Assembly (NCBI RefSeq): GCF_020193575.1
Contig: NZ_JADYVD010000003.1
Coordinates: forward strand, 173,776 to 237,775
Length of the DNA: 64,000 bases
Reading direction: 5' to 3'
Source: Ensifer sp. IC4062
GTDB taxonomy: Bacteria > Pseudomonadota > Alphaproteobacteria > Rhizobiales > Rhizobiaceae
Shown here: one piece after another, positions 1 to 8,547 of the stretch
Numbering within the stretch: the first letter of the stretch is position 1
How the letters are laid out: the number at the start of each line of letters is the position of its first letter
Notes under the pieces: model-generated
What the model saw: only the letters and a program-made list of their open reading frames with translations
Database searches by the model: none
Told to the model about the DNA's origin: nothing
Program-made: the position numbers and the translations under genes

Positions 1-939
1 TTCAGCCGGCGACAGACCAAAGCCTTCAAAATGCGCTGGGTGGCAAAATATCGCCGATCTCGCGTATTCACGCCCGAGGTCGCAGCGGTGCCCTCCAAGC
101 ACAAAGCTTTTCCCGATTCCTAATTTCGCAATCTCATCCTTTAGCTCATTCCGTTGCGGGCCGGTCCCATAGATGATCACCTTCCAATCAGGGAAATCGT
201 TAGCAAGGGTCCCCCACGATCGCGCGAGTTGCATATAATTCTTCACTTCTGCCAGGCGCCCAACCGCCAGAATGACTTTGTCACGCTCCGCATTTGGTCG
301 TTGTGCGAATTCTGGTGAGATGTAGTTGGGTATGGCAATCACGCGGTCTTTCAAATGCGCCGGAAACCAGTCCCGGAAGCTCGGAAACAAGACGTGTATT
401 GCGGCGGCATGATCGAGAACCTGCTTGCGGAGCCTGCGATCAACGGGATTGGGATCCCATCGATGTGGAGACTCATAGTCCTCTTTGGGTACGTTGTGGT
501 TTGTCGCGACTACCTTCACCTCTGTTCCTGCTGCTGCCAGAAGAGCTACAGTATTTGCTGGCGGCATGAGGCTAATCGCCAAAGCGGGTTTGGCGAACTG
601 GAAATAGTCCCGCAGTTGTGAAAGGAAGAAGTCATTCTTCTCATGCCACATAGCCTGATTTTTGGCGTGTACGGAGACGAAGGGAAGGCGCTGGATCAAC
701 ATTGCCCGCCCTTGTTTCCTTGTCTTGGCTTTCCCGTAAAGGTTGATGACTTCCGCTTTTGGGCTGATTGGATAGAAGGGCGGTGCGTCTTTGGTGTCGA
801 AGTGCAGACACGTTACGCGATAACCGCTTTCTACAAGAATGTTGGCAAGCTCACAGTAGATCCGCTCGGCTCCTCCGCTTCGCCCTCCCAATTGGCGGAT
901 GACAAGTGCGATATGCTTGGCGTTCCTGAATTCCTTCAC
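1..939 (-). CDS. Glycosyltransferase family 4 (GT-B fold), 3' end beyond window
   Basis: Transfers a sugar from a nucleotide donor to a growing glycan, here probably the capsular or surface polysaccharide exported by the neighbouring system. 313 codons are visible. The N-terminus contains a glycine-rich acceptor-side loop (IRQLGGRSGGAERIY), the middle has IAVGRLAEVKNY (read as ILAVGRLAEVKNY), typical of the start of the GT4 donor domain, and the visible end reads FEGFGLSPAE, the EX7E-type donor site of GT4 enzymes. I chose the GTG at 939 because a GAGGAA ribosome binding site lies about 8 bases upstream. It is the last gene of the minus-strand capsule operon. The C-terminus is cut by the window edge. 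The sugar specificity cannot be read. Confidence 0.85.
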   Translation of the reverse strand, partial: MKEFRNAKHIALVIRQLGGRSGGAERIYCELANILVESGYRVTCLHFDTKDAPPFYPISPKAEVINLYGKAKTRKQGRAMLIQRLPFVSVHAKNQAMWHEKNDFFLSQLRDYFQFAKPALAISLMPPANTVALLAAAGTEVKVVATNHNVPKEDYESPHRWDPNPVDRRLRKQVLDHAAAIHVLFPSFRDWFPAHLKDRVIAIPNYISPEFAQRPNAERDKVILAVGRLAEVKNYMQLARSWGTLANDFPDWKVIIYGTGPQRNELKDEIAKLGIGKSFVLGGHRCDLGREYARSAIFCHPAHFEGFGLSPAE

Positions 940-1038
940 TCAATCGTTCCTCAATGATGACGGCGGCGCATACTTAACGGGCGTTGCTAAACGGTCAAGG
1001 CAGATTCCGTGGCGCAAACGAAGGTCATTGGTCCCAAA

Positions 1039-2070
1039 CTATGTCATGAGCGTTTTGATGACCTGGCGATCTCTGTCGATAGTTGACCTGATCGCTTCGT
1101 TCCGCAGTAGTCGATCCATCGAACGGCGATAGCGCTGATAGCGTCGCAGTTTCAAACGCGGCGGAGAAAAGACGCGAAAATAGGTTCTGAGAGCGAATGC
1201 CACCAAGAATTGAACAGGACGGCTCGACCCTATGTCTGCGGACAGGGCATGCGCGTAGAAGGAAGCCGCCTTGGATTCGTTACCGAGCTCCTGGTAGTCC
1301 TCGGCGATGTTTCGCAGGAACTCGGCCATGGCGCTGTTTGCGCCGTCCCCCAGGGGGCGGACGTGGGTTCTGTAAATCGATATGTGGCCTCGAAGTTTCT
1401 TTCGATAATCCAGAGTTATTCGTTGGGTATTATGATCTACGTAAACGCAAAGCGGTTCGGCCACGCCAACATATTGTACATGTTCAGCTAGTCTGATGAA
1501 AAAATCCCAATCTTGAGAGGCAGGCAGTCCCTCACTGAAACCGCGAACTTGGCGAGCAACGCAAGTCTCCACCACGACCGAACTCAAGGTTCCGATGAAG
1601 TTCGATCTTCTGATACTCTGACGGTCTAGGACATGACCGCCGAATTGCCGTGCTATGATTTCGCCGCGATCATCAACGCGATAACGGCCCGTGGCGGAGA
1701 GCACGGGCTTGTCAGTAACAGCTTCAACCTTTTTGATCTCTTCGAGTTGCCTCTCGAGTTTCGTCGGAAGCCACAGATCATCGCTGTCGAGAAACGCTAT
1801 GTAACGCCCGTTCGCGACGGAAATTCCCTTGTTCCTCGAAAAATTTGCGCCGCTATTCTTTTCGTTGACGATCAACTTGATGTTGAGCAGCCTCGAAAAA
1901 TCGCAAGTGATTGCGCGGACCTCTTTAAGAGCCTCGGATTCAGAACAATCGTCAACGACAATTACTTCAACCGGCCTAGCAGTTTGCTGAGCAACTGAAT
2001 TGAGTGCTCTTCGTAAGAGTGATGTACGATTATAGGTGGGGACGACCACACTGACGTCACATGCGCTCAT
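1039..2070 (-). CDS. Glycosyltransferase family 2
   Basis: A 343-residue GT-A glycosyltransferase of the GT2 family. The N-terminus starts with VSVVVPTYNR and continues with PVEVIVVDDCS, the nucleotide-sugar binding core; about residue 90 there is AFLDSDDLW, which supplies the metal-binding DXD-type motif, and around residue 180 SQDWDFFIRL matches the usual acceptor/base region (ED/QDW). No membrane segments are evident, so it probably acts at the cytoplasmic face. It lies about 110 bases downstream of the KpsE-like gene on the same strand and about 100 bases upstream of the GT4 gene, so it is likely co-transcribed and builds the same polysaccharide. Substrate unknown. Confidence 0.9.
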   Translation of the reverse strand: MSACDVSVVVPTYNRTSLLRRALNSVAQQTARPVEVIVVDDCSESEALKEVRAITCDFSRLLNIKLIVNEKNSGANFSRNKGISVANGRYIAFLDSDDLWLPTKLERQLEEIKKVEAVTDKPVLSATGRYRVDDRGEIIARQFGGHVLDRQSIRRSNFIGTLSSVVVETCVARQVRGFSEGLPASQDWDFFIRLAEHVQYVGVAEPLCVYVDHNTQRITLDYRKKLRGHISIYRTHVRPLGDGANSAMAEFLRNIAEDYQELGNESKAASFYAHALSADIGSSRPVQFLVAFALRTYFRVFSPPRLKLRRYQRYRRSMDRLLRNEAIRSTIDRDRQVIKTLMT

Positions 2071-2178
2071 TCGTTAACCTTGCAGCCGAATTGAAGGCGT
2101 GAATTCGCCCCGCGCATTCGCGAGCCATTGCGAAGAACTCAATAGACGCCTCATGAGTAGGCGTTCTTCTCGGGAAAA

Positions 2179-3513
2179 TTACGCCCGATCGCGAATATTG
2201 TAGTAACTCATTACCCCGATTCCCCAGGCAAAGAGCAGTCCGAGGGCCACAAGCAACACGTTCAGCAACCGACTAGGATATTGCGCCAGCTGCGAAAGGG
2301 TCGGTTCGATGAAGAGCGCTAGATAGCGCTGGCGATTGTTCGCCTCGATACGGGCTTTCTCAAGAGACCCCAGTGCCGCCGTATACGCACGCTCGGCGAA
2401 TTCGCGTTCGGTTTCCAACTCCTCGAATTGGGCGATGCGGCCCGCCACGTCCGGCGCATCAGGCCCCTTTGCGACCGCCTTCCTTTCCCCTGTGCCAAGT
2501 CGCTGGCGCTCGACGGCGAGCTGTTGCTCCAGGCTTTCGATGCGCGTCTTCAGGACGCGGATTCGCGGCGTATCCTCGCTCATCTGGCTCTTGGCGGTGG
2601 CGAGATCCGCGTTGAGCTGCGTCAGTTGCTGCTCCAGCGCGCCAATGAGCTGAACGGCAAGCTTTGCTCCTTCCTCTGGGCTGATTTCCTGAGATTTGTC
2701 GCGATAGTCGCGCAGCGCCGTACGCGCCTTCGAAAGCCGCGCCTCACCCGCAAGTACCTCGTCCTGCGCAGCTCTCAGCACGTCGTTGCGTGCTGCAAGT
2801 GACAGGCTGTTCACGAGGTTGTCGCTCTGGTCGACGATGAACTGTGCAATCGCTTGCGACTGCGTCGGGTCAAATGCCTTGACGGTTACTTGCATGATGC
2901 CTGAGGCGTGATCAAAGCTGACGCTCACCATGTCTCGCCAATATTCAAGCTTGTCCTCGATCGGCAGCTCGGAACCGATCCCGTAGAAATAGTCGAGCCC
3001 ACGGGTCGCATAGACATCCTCGAGATTGAACTTGCGGTCGGCGGCCGCGACCATGCGTTCGCTCAGGATGTAATCCATGAGGATATAGCTGTCCGATACC
3101 GTGCTGCCACCGGACGCCTGGGTAAACATGCCGAGAATGTCGCCCGAAACGCCGCCCTCAATGCTGCGCACCGCGAACGATGCCGAACTGTGATATTGAT
3201 CGGCGGCGATGAAGGCCATGTAGAGTGAGGCGAGCGTTGCGGGCAGGGCGACGAGGCCAAGAAAAGAGGCCCCGATAACGGTATGGCGCAGCGCGCGTTT
3301 CTTCACCCAGGCCGGCTTCCAATCCGGCTTTTCAGCCGGTACGACCTTATCGTGGCGCTCTCTAATCGGAATGACAGGCGCGCTCTCTCGTCCGAGTAGC
3401 CCCTCAAGAATAGCGATACCCTTGCTTTTCGCATGGTCATTGGCAGTCGTGTTATCCTTGTCGGCGTGGGCGGTTACAAGCCTGTTCACCGCCGCGTCGT
3501 TGCTGACCGCCAT
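2179..3513 (-). CDS. kpsE: Capsular polysaccharide export inner-membrane protein, KpsE/RkpR-like (PCP family)
   Basis: A 444-residue polysaccharide co-polymerase protein that links the capsule ABC transporter to the outer-membrane exit pore. It has a basic cytoplasmic N-terminus, a membrane segment at about residues 78-98, a long periplasmic region with heptad-rich coiled coil from about 225 to 395, and a second membrane segment close to the C-terminus (about 418-436), the two-anchor layout of KpsE/CtrB/RkpR. The start codon directly follows the KpsT-like stop (gene boundary 3513/3514), which implies translational coupling. In rhizobia the equivalent genes are rkpR, rkpS and rkpT. I infer function from layout and operon context. 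Confidence 0.88.
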   Translation of the reverse strand: MAVSNDAAVNRLVTAHADKDNTTANDHAKSKGIAILEGLLGRESAPVIPIRERHDKVVPAEKPDWKPAWVKKRALRHTVIGASFLGLVALPATLASLYMAFIAADQYHSSASFAVRSIEGGVSGDILGMFTQASGGSTVSDSYILMDYILSERMVAAADRKFNLEDVYATRGLDYFYGIGSELPIEDKLEYWRDMVSVSFDHASGIMQVTVKAFDPTQSQAIAQFIVDQSDNLVNSLSLAARNDVLRAAQDEVLAGEARLSKARTALRDYRDKSQEISPEEGAKLAVQLIGALEQQLTQLNADLATAKSQMSEDTPRIRVLKTRIESLEQQLAVERQRLGTGERKAVAKGPDAPDVAGRIAQFEELETEREFAERAYTAALGSLEKARIEANNRQRYLALFIEPTLSQLAQYPSRLLNVLLVALGLLFAWGIGVMSYYNIRDRA

Positions 3514-4173
3514 TTAGTTTTCCTTCATATTCTTGTCGTGCGCCCGGATCGCGTCTTCGACATCTTCATAATAAGTCAACTTGCCTTTTTCCAGCACGAC
3601 GCCGCAATGGCAATAGGTGCGGATCGTCCCCGTGCTGTGCGAAACCATTATCAGGTCGGAGTCTTGGAGCTTGGTCTCGAAGACAGCCTGGCACTTCTTC
3701 TTAAAGTTTGTGTCACCAACGGCAGTGATTTCATCGACGAGATAATAATCGAAGTTGACGCCCATGCTCAAGCCGAAGGCGAGGCGTGCCTTCATGCCGG
3801 AGGAATAGGTGCCGACTGGTGCCCGGAAAAAGGGGCCGAGCTCGGCGAAGTCCTCGACATAGGCGATCAATTCTTCCGTATTGACGCCGTAGATGCGGGC
3901 GACGAAGCGCACATTCTGCTCGCCGGTCATTGAGCCCTGGAAGCTGCCCGCGAAACCGAGTGGCCAGGAGATCTTGCCGCGACGGATGATTCGCCCGTTG
4001 TCGAGCTTGATCGCGCCCGCGATCAACCGGAGCAGGGTTGATTTTCCCGCGCCGTTTCGGCCAAGCAGGCCGACGCTCTTCCCCCGGTTCAAGGTGAGCG
4101 AGACATCCTCGATGATCGGCTTCTTGATGCCCTTGGTGCGGGCATATTTGGTCGCTTGCTCGAACCGAATCAT
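3514..4173 (-). CDS. kpsT: Capsule ABC transporter ATP-binding protein, KpsT/RkpS-like
   Basis: A 219-residue ATPase subunit that powers export of capsular polysaccharide across the inner membrane. Walker A is GRNGAGKST at residues 38-46, the ABC signature is the degenerate YSSGMKARL at about 123-131, and Walker B is YYLVDE near 143-148, followed by the T-A-V-G-D stretch characteristic of KpsT-type ATPases. Length matches the family. Its start overlaps the KpsM stop by four bases (4170-4173, ATGA) and its stop abuts the KpsE start, so KpsM, KpsT and KpsE form one tightly coupled unit. Confidence 0.93.
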   Translation of the reverse strand: MIRFEQATKYARTKGIKKPIIEDVSLTLNRGKSVGLLGRNGAGKSTLLRLIAGAIKLDNGRIIRRGKISWPLGFAGSFQGSMTGEQNVRFVARIYGVNTEELIAYVEDFAELGPFFRAPVGTYSSGMKARLAFGLSMGVNFDYYLVDEITAVGDTNFKKKCQAVFETKLQDSDLIMVSHSTGTIRTYCHCGVVLEKGKLTYYEDVEDAIRAHDKNMKEN

Positions 4174-4949
4174 TCGTTTCTTAGCGTCTTTCTGGAGAGG
4201 GTGAACACAAGCATCCCGGCAAAGAATGTCAGAAATGCGATTCCGTAAAGGTAGTCCATGTCGAGACCGATCGCGCGATACTCCGGGTAGAAGCCCTGCC
4301 GGAAGCTCATGATGATGTGAACGAGTGGATTGATCAGCACGAGATCGTGGTAGGGCGCCGGGATCGAATCGGGCAGGAAGAAGACGCCGGAGATCAGGAA
4401 AAGCGGACGATTGACGATGTTGAAGACTTGCTCGTAGAGCGGATACTTGAGGAACAGAACGCTGTTAACCAGCGCCACACCTAGGCCGAAAAGGCAAGCC
4501 ATCGCCCCCGCTTCCAGGATCGCCGGCCAGTGGAGATCGGTCTCTATCCGCATTGTGGTAACGAGCGTGCCGAGCACGACGAAGGCCACCAGAGAGGTGG
4601 TTCCCACCTGAAGGATAAAGCGCGCGACGATCGTGTCTATGGGGGCGACGTTTGGATAACTGAGCAGCGCCTTGTTTGCCCGGACGGCGCTGTTCAGGTA
4701 TCCCGTCATCGCCTGGTAGAATTGGAAGGCGATGTAGCCCGTAGCGAAGAAAAGAGCAAAGCTGGTGCCGAGCGCCGGCGCGCGGGCGATCCCGCGGAAG
4801 ATCAGTGTCATCAGCAGGATGTGGGCGGCGGGGTCGAGCAACGCCCAGATATAGCCTCCGGGTTTCGATCCAAAACGAGTCGACATTTCTCGGACCAGCA
4901 GGGCGCCGACGACACGAACATGAGTGGAAAGATAGCTCACGGCGGTCAC
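4170..4949 (-). CDS. kpsM: Capsule ABC transporter permease, KpsM/RkpT-like
   Basis: A 259-residue ABC-2 type permease that forms the membrane channel for the polysaccharide with the KpsT-like ATPase. It has about six hydrophobic helices after the short amphipathic start LVREMSTRFG, followed by GYIWALLDPAAHI, a motif typical of KpsM/Wzm permeases. A longer reading frame extends to 5138, but that part lies inside the upstream capsule gene. I chose the GTG at 4949 because it overlaps the upstream stop in a GTGA arrangement and yields the usual KpsM length (about 258). Confidence 0.9.
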   Translation of the reverse strand: MTAVSYLSTHVRVVGALLVREMSTRFGSKPGGYIWALLDPAAHILLMTLIFRGIARAPALGTSFALFFATGYIAFQFYQAMTGYLNSAVRANKALLSYPNVAPIDTIVARFILQVGTTSLVAFVVLGTLVTTMRIETDLHWPAILEAGAMACLFGLGVALVNSVLFLKYPLYEQVFNIVNRPLFLISGVFFLPDSIPAPYHDLVLINPLVHIIMSFRQGFYPEYRAIGLDMDYLYGIAFLTFFAGMLVFTLSRKTLRNE

Positions 4950-6241
4950 CCGAATGGATAGAGAATGCGCCCGACCATGCGGAGCCTTCTGTCCGACAGA
5001 GTCCGGAAGAAACGGATGGGATCGGCCTTGAAATCTTCTACATCGCGATCGTTGCCGACGCGCTGGATGACGGGCGCAACGATCGCGGTCAACAGGTGGC
5101 GCCATCCGAAAATGCCATAGGGTCCCCAAAGGCGCCATCGCGGGCCCGAGGACGACGTCCCCCCTTCTGCGAGTTCTGCCATGATTGCCGCAACCGTTGT
5201 CTCGTATGACGTCTGCCTTCCCGTCTCGGGATCGAAGTAGCGAGGATAAATGAGATAGGCACCGGCGAAAAGCGCCTCGACGCTCAAGGCCCGTCCGCGG
5301 CGTGGGTTTGGCTGCCGGTCATCAGTCAGGCCCCAACCCGAATAGAAGGGGCAGCCGATCGCTGTGACCTTGATTCCGCGCAACAGCGCCTCGAAGCCAG
5401 CGAGCGACGTGATCGTGTAGACGTGGTCGACAGTGCGCAACGCTTCCGCCAAAGGCAACCTCTCGGTGACGATCTGGCAAAGATGCGCGACTTCGCCGGG
5501 GTCGGATTGCGCTGGGCGGACCCGGCTCACGACGTCCGGGTGTGGCTTGTAGAGGATTTGCGCGTCCGGCTGCTCTTGAGCGGCCAGGCGCACGAGGTCG
5601 TTATTGCTGAGACGCGCGAGGCAGCCATAGCGAATCGACGCGTCATCCTCGACCTGACCGACCACGAGCACACGCTTGCGGCTTTTCGGGCCGTAGACCT
5701 GCTCGGCGTTCCGCCGACATCCATCATTATATTTGCTGATGCCCTGGTCGAGGAGAAGCCGTATGCCTGCTCTGGCGCGCGCCATCAACAGCGCGTCCGC
5801 TTCGAAATCGTAGGTCTTGAGAATTAGTTCGAGTTCGGAGGCCTGACGGCAATCGAAATAGGGGGCACGCCGATCAAGGGCCAACGAGAACGGCGCCGTT
5901 CGGCTGGCGCTCGGGCGGATCGAGCGGATGAAACCGTCCTCGACGAACCAAACTGGTATGTCTTGTCTCACCGCGATCGCGGCGAGTGGGTGAGGCAGTT
6001 CGGGACCCCAAACGAAGAATTCGCTGGTCTTGTCAGCGAGAATCCTCGGCTTCCAAGTTTGCTCAAAATCGCGCTCACTCAGATTTTTGGGGAAGAAGTG
6101 AAAATGTCGGTCAGGAAAATAAAGCTTGAGAAAGGCATGCTTCCACGGCGTGACGTGGACAGCAAACGTCGTCACACGCGCGTTGCCGTGCAAGCCGGTG
6201 TCGTCAGTCTGTGTAAACGCTTCTGTCCTGTGCCCATTCAT
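4946..6241 (-). CDS. Capsule polysaccharide biosynthesis protein, KpsS/KpsC (Capsule_synth) family
   Basis: A 431-residue member of the family that contains KpsC and KpsS, the Kdo transferases that build the lipid-linked primer on which group 2 capsules are exported. Family marks seen are VLVVGQVEDDASIRYG (middle), LYKPHPDVV, and near the C-terminus VYTITSLAGFEALLRG followed by GCPFYSGWGLTDD, the conserved PFYxGWGLT stretch. It is the first gene of the minus-strand capsule operon visible here and overlaps the KpsM start by four bases. Whether it is KpsC- or KpsS-like cannot be settled by eye; the single-domain length is closer to KpsS. Confidence 0.85.
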   Translation of the reverse strand: MNGHRTEAFTQTDDTGLHGNARVTTFAVHVTPWKHAFLKLYFPDRHFHFFPKNLSERDFEQTWKPRILADKTSEFFVWGPELPHPLAAIAVRQDIPVWFVEDGFIRSIRPSASRTAPFSLALDRRAPYFDCRQASELELILKTYDFEADALLMARARAGIRLLLDQGISKYNDGCRRNAEQVYGPKSRKRVLVVGQVEDDASIRYGCLARLSNNDLVRLAAQEQPDAQILYKPHPDVVSRVRPAQSDPGEVAHLCQIVTERLPLAEALRTVDHVYTITSLAGFEALLRGIKVTAIGCPFYSGWGLTDDRQPNPRRGRALSVEALFAGAYLIYPRYFDPETGRQTSYETTVAAIMAELAEGGTSSSGPRWRLWGPYGIFGWRHLLTAIVAPVIQRVGNDRDVEDFKADPIRFFRTLSDRRLRMVGRILYPFG

Positions 6242-6391
6242 ATGCGCGCTGGTGCTTCTGTCCGGATTGAGCCGCTATGTAGAACCGTGTGCACCTAACC
6301 GTCAGCCTTATCCGAGCGCCCGCCTCAAGTCCAGCGGCAGCCTGAAGAACTGGCCCCAGAGCCGTGCGAAGCAAATGGCGGCGAAATATAC

Positions 6392-7321
6392 CTATGCCGG
6401 CAATTCCTTGCCGCTGACGCTCGCTCTCCGTTCAAGTTCAGCCAGCCGTCCCTTGCAGATCGTCCCAGCAAGTCGGTGCAGGTGTTCGGTCCGCTCAACA
6501 AGCCAGGCCAGTGCCTCGTCCGTGATCTCAAAGTGCTTCGAATAGCGCGCCTTCACGTAGGCCTCATTGAGAATATTGTACCAAGCGACGAAACGGTGTT
6601 GGTCTCGCGGCCAAGCTTCGACGAGCCTGCGGTCCTGGTCTTCGGCAAGTCCACGCAGGAACTTGAGGTTATGCGACGGTGGACTGTAGTTGGTGAGCGT
6701 TAGTAGAACGCACGAATACGAAGTCTCTACGGCCTGATGCAGCAAAAACGCTGCGTGATTTCCCCAGCTACTTGAGACGGCAACACGGGCGAGTTCAATG
6801 AAGCGCTGGGCGCTCTCGTACTGCTTTTCAAAGTGCTCCTTCGCTACCCGAAACGCATCGGTGGGCGAAAGCCGTTTCGGTTCCGCCAACGGCCGGTCGT
6901 CGAGCTCGTAAAGCACGATGCCCTCGCGCAGGATGTCGACAAAGAAATACTGACCATCCGCTAGGAAGTTGTTCACCTCGCGGGCACCATGGACGATCAG
7001 ACCCACCGGCGTCGAGACACCCTTGTCCCACATCAGCCGGTCGGTCGCCTTGTCCCAGTATTGCGGTTGGGCAAGCTTCTTCGAATTGACGATGACGAGG
7101 ATATCGTAGTCGGAACGATAGCCTTTCATCGTATGCGGCTCGTCGACGAAGGTGCCGCGGGCATAGGAGCCGAAAAGGATGATCTTAAGGATCCGTCCGC
7201 GCTTCTTGAAGCCCGCTGAGCTTCCCTCAAGCGCATCGGCGAACTCCTCGTGAATGATCTCCACGAGGCGGGCAAGCTCGCGCTGCTTTTTCTCCGGCAG
7301 ATGTTCGAGGCTCGATCTCAT
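6392..7321 (-). CDS. Nucleotidyltransferase (MNT) - HEPN domain fusion protein
   Basis: About 309 residues. The N-terminal half holds a minimal nucleotidyltransferase: ILFGSYARG followed 13 residues later by SDYDILVIV, the G-S-x(3)-G and D-x-D metal-binding signature. The C-terminal half (about residues 165-300) is helical and reads as a HEPN domain, with EAYVKARYSKHFEI resembling the ARY stretch of that family. MNT and HEPN proteins usually occur as separate toxin-antitoxin partners, where MNT nucleotidylates the HEPN RNase; here both sit on one chain. The ATG at 7321 is preferred; an in-frame TTG at 7339 would add six residues. It stands alone between the capsule operon and a gene-poor stretch. 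Substrate unknown. Confidence 0.8.
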   Translation of the reverse strand: MRSSLEHLPEKKQRELARLVEIIHEEFADALEGSSAGFKKRGRILKIILFGSYARGTFVDEPHTMKGYRSDYDILVIVNSKKLAQPQYWDKATDRLMWDKGVSTPVGLIVHGAREVNNFLADGQYFFVDILREGIVLYELDDRPLAEPKRLSPTDAFRVAKEHFEKQYESAQRFIELARVAVSSSWGNHAAFLLHQAVETSYSCVLLTLTNYSPPSHNLKFLRGLAEDQDRRLVEAWPRDQHRFVAWYNILNEAYVKARYSKHFEITDEALAWLVERTEHLHRLAGTICKGRLAELERRASVSGKELPA

Positions 7322-7339
7322 GCCCAACCGATAGGGCAA

Positions 7340-7861
7340 AGATGACTCGTCGTCTACTGCCGGAGTTCATGGGTTTTCGCCATTTCGATTGAGCGATCGC
7401 AGTCCCGAATGCGAGGACAGAAGAGCACACAGGAGGGGCCACTGACATTGCCGAGCGGAGCAGCTTGCCGGGGGCAGGCTTCTAATTGCGGCTACCCGGT
7501 CAACTGCTTTTTCAGCCTGCTCTTGCCGGAGTCACTGTTCTATGTGTGGTCGAGACGAGCGCTCGCCACACCATGGCATCGGATGCTGTGCTTCCCAGTG
7601 TCGGTCGCGCGGTCCTGTTTCAAAAGGCTCGCAACTAGCCTCGCAGGATGACCACTGCTTCGTCCCGGAAAGGAACAGGGCTACCATAAGGTGACGGATC
7701 TGGTGATCGATCGAGACGTCCCTAATGAGACCTGTGCGCGGGTATGCCTTCCAATTGAATTCGCAGTAATTTTCTCCGGATGGAAGGAAAATGTTCGTTT
7801 ACGGGCATCGCCCCGTCCGCCTTGAGAAGGCGGCCGATCGGGCGACGTGTTGTTTCGTGGC
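7340..7861. other. Gene-poor stretch
   Basis: About 520 bases upstream of the MNT-HEPN gene. All open frames are short, without credible ribosome binding sites or family resemblance. It ends at the IS5-family fragment and is probably decayed insertion-sequence and promoter DNA. Confidence 0.4.
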
Positions 7862-8052
7862 CTATCCGGCGGCAACGATCTTCAAACTTCGTTTCATGTT
7901 GTAGGCCATGGCGGTGAGGCGGATCTGCATGGCGCCTTTGGCAAGCCCGCGCCATCGCATGCGTCGAAGACCATAGCTTCGCTTCTAGGTGCCGAAGATC
8001 TTCTCGATCCGGCCACGGGTGCGATGGATAGGCTGGTTCCAGGCATCGAGAC
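7862..8052 (-). pseudogene. IS5-family transposase 3' fragment
   Basis: On the minus strand this stretch translates to HRTRGRIEKIFGT, an in-frame TAG stop, then KRSYGLRRMRWRGLAKGA and LTAMAYNMKRSLK, ending with a stop at 7862. This is the C-terminal DDE region of IS5-family transposases (catalytic E in the R-x-R-I-E-x-x-F-G motif). Only about 60 codons remain and the internal stop shows it is dead. Its 5' side is fused to an unrelated reading frame at about 8050. Confidence 0.75.
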
Positions 8053-8320
8053 GTGCCCCGGTTTCGACTTCGTCGCGCCCCCAGGTGTCGTTGGGCACTT
8101 CGGTGAATTCGAGCTTACGACCAATCAGGGAGGCTGCCGCACTAATGGCAGCCTCCGCATCTTCAAAGAAGCCAGCGTACCGTTGGATCTCGGGAGGACC
8201 TTCCGGGCGATAGCCGGAGGACGACACTATGTCTGGTGTCTTTTCGACAAAGAGCTGCCATCCGTCGCGATCGATATTCTTGGAAAGCTCTGAAAGATAA
8301 CGATTGCTTCGGCTTGTCAT
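8053..8320 (-). CDS. Truncated hypothetical protein running into the IS5 remnant
   Basis: The frame begins MTSRSNRYLSELSKN at 8320 and continues for about 88 residues before crossing into IS5 transposase sequence; the physical stop is at 7985. I do not recognise the family. It is acidic and probably soluble, with no signal peptide or membrane segment. The original C-terminus seems to have been lost when the IS5-family element inserted or was deleted. It may no longer be functional. Confidence 0.45.
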
Positions 8321-8500
8321 GACGCCCTATCCAACCGCAGCGACCATATAAAGATTCAACATGGTTGTAAATTGCGGCCGGTCCGCTGGAGTTCTCACTA
8401 CCATGTAGGGAGCGGCTTGGGAGCCTCAGGAGGGAAATCCTCCGAGAGCCTTGGAACATGGAAGGCGTTTGGCACGCTCGCCGCATAGCCGCTTGATTAT

Positions 8501-8542
8501 CGCTCCCGTAACGGCTAACTCAATGCCCGAATTACGGGAGCG
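8501..8542 (+). promoter_or_regulatory. Leader inverted repeat covering the ribosome binding site
   Basis: Two 11-base arms, CGCTCCCGTAA (8501-8511) and TTACGGGAGCG (8532-8542), are perfect inverted copies with a 20-base loop. The right arm contains the GGGAG ribosome binding site of the methyltransferase that starts at 8548, so folding in mRNA would hide it. It could instead be a protein operator. Confidence 0.6.
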
Positions 8543-8547
8543 AATAA

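Noticed and set aside
4950..5138. N-terminal extension of the KpsM-like permease
   Set aside because: This part overlaps the upstream capsule gene in another frame; the GTGA overlap at 4946-4949 and the family length support the shorter protein.
7681..7875. Short minus-strand frame as part of the IS5 element
   Set aside because: It does not match transposase sequence and starts beyond the stop of the fragment; no inverted repeat was found to extend the element.
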